A stretch of 64,000 nucleotides of DNA. It comes from Panagrolaimus kolymaensis. Taxonomy: Eukaryota; Nematoda; Chromadorea; Rhabditida; Panagrolaimidae. Where the stretch lies: the NCBI GenBank assembly GCA_028622995.1, contig JAJQJQ010000008.1, positions 7,031,117 through 7,095,116 of the forward strand. The letters run 5' to 3'. The notes under the pieces were generated by a model. That model was not told where the DNA came from. It did no database searches and saw only the letters and a list, made by a program, of their open reading frames with translations. A program made the position numbers and the translations under genes. Every line of letters starts with the position of its first letter. Positions within the stretch are counted from its first letter, which is position 1. Positions 58,813-64,000 of the stretch are shown one piece after another.

Positions 58813-61800
58813 AGCTCAAGCAAAAAAAATAAAATAAAAAAGTGTGGTTATTTATCAGCCAGATGTCATCGAGATAAAAATAGAGGAATATTCATCAAAT
58901 AGGATAAAAAATAAAATGGAGAAAAAAACAAAGACAAGATTTTTACGAGTTTTAAAAGTTTGACTTTTTTAGGCTTGAAGATCTTAAATTACGATGCCTC
59001 AGTAATTTTGTGCAAGGATAAAAATGTTCGTCTTAATCTACACAGCTTCATAAAAGTTTACCACACCATAGTATTCCTTATTTTGTGCCGCTAATAAAAA
59101 ACGCGTTGAAGCAAAAATAAACAAAAAAAACATTTTTGAGAAATTTGTTTGAAGAAATTTTTTTTTCTTCAATGAAACGCTAAACAACCGAAAAACGTAA
59201 GCAAAAATGCCGAAAGGGTTATTTAGAAAAGAGAGAAAGATTGCTTTGGTCAAAATTGGTCAGAAAAAAAGAAACAAACCGTTACTAAAGTAATAAAGTT
59301 TTCTCCTCAAAAAAGGATTAAAGAAAACTGCTAAGGCACAAAAAAAGGCCTTTACTTTTAACAAAAACCATAAAAGCTTTTAAGGTTTAAAAAACAAAAA
59401 AATGCGTGTTTGTGGCAGCTTTTTTCTGTTTAGTATATTAGCTTCATAATGGAACTGAGAAGAAAGAAAAAAACGTGAGGAAAAACATGGGGGTTAAATC
59501 TTGTTAAAAATTTTGTAAATTCGTTTAGCGCTTACTGTAAACCAAATAAACAAAGAAATTAAATAAATCGGTTTTATAAAAAAAAACCAACTAAATATTG
59601 AGTAATTGCCATTCAAGGAGATCTAACATTGCAAAAAAGGTTATGAATGTGTAAGCTTATGAATTTGGATAGTTTTCACCGAGACTGTTTACCTTTCGAT
59701 ATCATATTTTTTGACACGAGTCGTAATCATTTCAACTATAATCAAAATGTTTACAAGCTTAATACTTACTTACCTTTGAAAATAAAAATAAAATAAATAG
59801 AAAGTTAAACTCAAACGCCTACATGCATGCTTTTAACCTCCTTCACAAAGTGAATGTAAATGAAGTGATAACAAACAAATGCAACAAAAAACTCAAGCAA
59901 GAACCGCAATAACCCTGTCAATAAAAAAAGACACCTGTCGATCCAAGATTCTTTTTATTGTTTCTGGATAATAATAGTCAGGTGTCTTCTTTTTTTCCTT
60001 TCTACAGCTGTCAATCACTATTTTACTGCTTTCACTGACTCAATAAACAACATGGAATTGTTCAGCTTTTTTTGTTGTTGTCGCAAGGTCACAAACGAAA
60101 AAGATGTTGATAACAAAAAAAGTAATAAAACAGAAACACAACAAAAAGCATATAACATTTTCTAATAAGAAATAAAAAATTTGCATTCGATAATTGCCAA
60201 AAATTTTAATTTTTGGATGTGTGTGTTTTGTCTTTTGAGAAAATTGGATAAAGACCGATTTTTTTGAAAGAAAATGGATGGATGTTGCTGTGCAGCAGCT
60301 GGATGAAGAATGGATGAAGATGCGCGAAATCCAGCTTTGCACATTTTTTTGTTTCTCTCAAACAAGGAAATGTAAGCTGGTGATGATTTGAAATCCAATA
60401 ACATCGGTTTAACCGCTTTCAAAGAAAAGAAAAAAGATTTGCAAGTTTTTTTCGTGAGAAAAATTAGGATAAAAAAAAGAAAAGTTTTGCATGCTTCAAA
60501 TTTCGAAATTTTTTAGGTTTAAAAAAACCCTCGTTTGCTTCCAGCCTCTTCAAAGTGCAAAAAGCGAGAACTTTTAAGGACATTTTTAAGTCTCCATAAA
60601 AAATTAGAAGAAAAAAGCTATTTAAATAAATGAATATTGAGAGATTGGTTGAATGCTAGAAATTATTATTTCAAAGAAGAAAAAATTTAAATTGCGCGCT
60701 GGTTTGTTTTATCCTAAAATAAGTAGAAGAAGAAAAAGAGAGAAGGGTGGTGGCACCATAAAACACAAACAAAAAAACAATGGCCATGAACCAACTAAAC
60801 TGAAAAAGGGCAAACTCAATCCATTCAAAGCGTTTGAACAAACTTCAGCAACGACGAAGTATGACGTCAAATTTATTCCTGCTTGGAATAAAATAAATTT
60901 GAAACCTTTTTGGTTTCATGCTTGGGAAATGGCTTAAAATAATTTTTAAGAATCGAGAAATTAAAATACACAAACTTAAAATACCTGAATCAAAGACACC
61001 TAAAGTTAATAAGCTGAAGATCGGAAATTAATAATTATTAAAAGAATTATAGGATATTCGTGAAGCCTAAAGACTAGAATAAAACCCAATAAAAAAAACA
61101 CGTTCTTGGATTTATATTTTTGACATCGATTTCTTTAATATTTATTTGATTGTTTGATAAGAAACTGATTTATCAAAAAAGATATATGTATAAACTTGTT
61201 GTTGGGAAGATATCACACCACTTTATCTTAGTCAACTACGTCAAGGATATCCGCCACTGATGCTTCCATTAAAAAGGATAAAATTCAATATAAAAATAGT
61301 TGCAAAGAAAAAAAAGCAACCACAAACGAAAAAATAAATAACTCAACAACACAAAAGCAAAGAAAAAAAACTTCTGAAACCTTTTGAAATTGAGAGATGC
61401 AAAAGTATCAAATTGCCGCCCTCGTTTTTGAGCGGTAAAGAAAGATGAGGAAAGCCTCGAAGCCACGTATAAAAAATACATACTAAACAATCAATCGATC
61501 TCTTTCGCGTTGCTCTTCGCTGAAAATGTTAAACTTTTGCCCTTTGACATTTATTTGAGGAACATAAAAATTTTTATTCTATCAACGGCGGACCAAAAAA
61601 AAGTAATTAATTAATGCTTTTTTCATAAAAAAATATTCAAAGAATCAAAAAGCAAGCAGCAATGGCTTATTGAAAATTATCCATGCATAAAAATGAAAAA
61701 ATAAAAAAAACAACATTAAAGCTATATAAAAAACATTTTAGAAACAAGTGATGATGGCAAGCAAAAAAAAAAGGAATTATCAGGGAAAGATAAAAAAAAA

Positions 61801-63226
61801 AGGCAAACAAACAAGTTAAATGCCATTTGAAAAAAAAGCAAAGGTGGATGAATCAATTTCTTTTCATTCTTTTTCTCTTGGGAATGTCAACAATGAAAAT
61901 AAAGATAAAAAAAACATCTTTAAAAGCGATTACGACAACGGAAGCTTGCAACATCCGTAATATCACTTTCTTATTAAATAAAATCTAAGCTATTGAAAAA
62001 ATGTAAAGCAGCGATGATGATAAAGAAAGATTTAATTTCAAAAACAATATGTTATAAAAATAGATAAGAAAGTGTATTAATTCGCAACTAAAAAGACGGT
62101 ATATTTAGATGTTTGGAAAATACGATATCATGCATTTTGTATGAAAATAAATTAACCCCAAGTTTTATGAATGCATACGTAAAGTGACTTTCTTATCTCG
62201 AAATGGTAAAATCTAAAAAAAAAGTAAATTAAACAATTGATGACTGAAAATACACCCTCCTCTAAATTGATTGATTAAATTAAAATCAACCTTTTTAACT
62301 TTTGATTGTAATAAGACGATGATGGAATGAAATGCGAAAGGCCCTTATGAATATGATGAGCAATAGTTTTTTTAACGTATAAACTTGTTTTTCTTATTCT
62401 GCCGCCACGGTTTAGAGCAAAGAACGTAAGAAACAAAACAAAAAATGTAAAACAAAAAAAGTTAAAGAAGGAAAAGCTACACTAAAACAGCTGACTTATT
62501 TTCAAGATGGAGCAACAACATCAAAAAAAGAAGGAAATTGAATTTGAAGAAGATGGAAACATTCTGTCGAAGCTAAACAACGAAAGCCCTTTGACTTTGT
62601 GAATGAATATTTTTTGAGTATGTATGTTACTACTACTTACTAAAATTAGTAGTTGTTGCTTTGTAGCTTGACATACTAGAAAAAGGATAGCGCATAAAAT
62701 TCCAAAATAAATATTGGCGAGAAATTTTGTTGATGTTCCACCATATGCTTGTGATTGCTTTACTTTTTATGATGACAACAAAAGACTGATATAAAAAAGT
62801 TAAAAACCGATCAGATAATTTGAACTCAAAAGCTAAATTTTTGAATTAACAATTTTCTATGTTTTTTGCTTTTAATAATTTTAGATTTTTACAACAAAAA
62901 GTGATTACAGTAAACCTTTTTTGTATTAAAATTTTTTGATCTATGCTTACATACACTTAGTATTAAAGATCAAAAATGTAAAAAGGGCTTCCAAACTAAC
63001 TAAATTTCTCATGCACTAACTAGAAAAAAGTATTAATTATGGGAAGATTTTTTTTTTTCATTGTCAGGCCCTCGCCATTTACTTTGTGTTTAAATACCTT
63101 TAATATTTTTATCTGAACTTTCTCAAGTGAATACATATTGCTTGCATAGACTTGTGATTAAAGCTACCTATTTATTCTCTTGATTTTTTTTTATCACCAT
63201 TGTCAAAATTTTTTCTTCTTCTAAAA
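58813..63226. other. Gene-poor region, continued
   Basis: Another 4.4 kb of similar AT-rich sequence up to the 7TM receptor gene. A plus-strand frame at 60653..60937 is Lys-rich and unsupported. Confidence 0.5.
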
Positions 63227-64000
63227 ATGGCTGATCTTGCTTTTGTTACATGGCTTACATTAATTGAATATATCGTTGGAATAATTGCTCAAGGCTTTAG
63301 TTTATATGTTTTTGGTGGAATTGCAATTATTCGATTTGTAAAACGTAAAAGAACTACCGTAGAAATTTCACCAAGTATGAATATTTATATTTTTATGCAA
63401 ATTTTTACTTCTATTGCTGCATTAACATATTTAATTTATTTATTAATTGGTTGGAGAACTTCAACCTCAACTTATGATGCATATTGGATGTATTTTACTG
63501 GAGCTGCACAAACTTCATTTTTTACTTTACTCCCTGTGGCAATCTTGGGCCTTGGTTTGGATCGTTGCTTTTTCATGCTTTTCCCCGTAAAATATACCAA
63601 AGAAAAAAATCGGTATCTTGTATTTCTTACATTTTTGGTAATGATTTTCTTGATTACTTATTCATATATATTTCGAATAATTCCTGCTTATCCATCTAAA
63701 GCTCAAACGTCATGTTTAGCATTTGGGTGTATTACCACGCCACAAGGTAGCGAAATTTATACCATTATCCGATATTCCACGAGCTCTCTCATTCTCGTTG
63801 TCAGTGGATTTTTGCTTTTTCTTGTAAAATATAAACTTCAAATTTTATTTGCAAAAGATAAAGTTCAAAAAGTTTGTTTAATTTTTTGAAAAGAAGGAAT
63901 AAATAATGAAGTAATTTTTTAAAGGTAAATAAACTCGTGCTTTCCACATTAACAACGACTTTTATCTTTGATTTTCTTCCACATCTTGCTTCGTTCGTCT
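63227..64000 (+). CDS. Seven-TM chemoreceptor-like GPCR, 3' partial
   Basis: Exons 63227..63871 and 63926 onward past the window edge. Hydrophobic segments: WLTLIEYIVGIIAQGFSLYVFGG (TM1), MNIYIFMQIFTSIAALTYLIYLLIG (TM2), FFTLLPVAILGLGLDRCFFMLFPVKY (TM3 with the DRC/P.KY junction typical of nematode serpentine receptors), YLVFLTFLVMIFLITYSYIF (TM4) and LILVVSGFLLFLVKY (TM5). After a 54-base intron the second exon begins VNKLVLSTLTTTFIFDFLPHLASF, the TM6 start. Reading without splicing ends at a stop at 63889. Start is the ATG, not the upstream TTG in frame. The subfamily (srx, srbc or other) cannot be settled. Confidence 0.8.

Overview
The window reads as nuclear DNA of a nematode. Its genes are split by many introns of about 45-60 bases with GT(AA)..TTTTAG borders. 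It holds nematode-type families: a ground-like domain secreted protein, an FLP-19-type RFamide neuropeptide precursor, a glycine-rich atypical calpain, and a chemoreceptor-like 7TM receptor. The sequence is AT-rich and full of poly-A/T runs. All gene models were hand-spliced from splice-site consensus and reading phase; every multi-exon model closes in frame unless noted.

Layout. 0-9 kb: the 3' end of an OATP transporter, a small membrane protein, a ground-like protein, RBX2 (cullin-RING ligase RING subunit), a bestrophin and a 3-hydroxyacyl-CoA dehydratase. 9-16 kb: UPF3/SMG-4 (nonsense-mediated decay), choline-phosphate cytidylyltransferase, LIN-37 (DREAM/MuvB) closely followed by TOMM-7, and a NADAR-domain protein whose frame requires a GC-AG intron. 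17-21 kb: four tandem LITAF-domain genes. 21-28 kb, minus strand: a C2H2 zinc-finger protein, a BtpA-family protein, an ARL14EP/ARLE-14-type protein, a Tudor-domain protein and an unrecognised small protein.

28.6-39 kb: a calpain whose first exon appears to lie about 7.7 kb upstream of the rest. That intron holds a 6.2-kb Mutator-like (MULE) transposon with terminal arrays of a 12-base unit, 14-base flanking direct repeats, a transposase with a complete DDE triad, and three further genes of unknown function. 39.8-46 kb: an flp-19-type gene, then a 612-aa protein I do not recognise.

47-53 kb: a second OATP gene on the minus strand. Its two halves are separated by 3.4 kb holding a GGGGA-type minisatellite, a solitary glycoprotein ORF resembling phlebovirus-type Gc (the kind found as env in some nematode retroelements), and a small secreted-protein gene on the plus strand. 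The OATP exons on either side are in incompatible phases and the TM7 segment is missing, so an exon is lost or unseen. 53.2-63.2 kb is almost gene-free. The window ends inside a 7TM receptor gene.

Most genes are single-copy housekeeping functions without an obvious shared pathway. Exceptions are the LITAF array, the possible lin-37/tomm-7 operon, and the transposon with its cargo.
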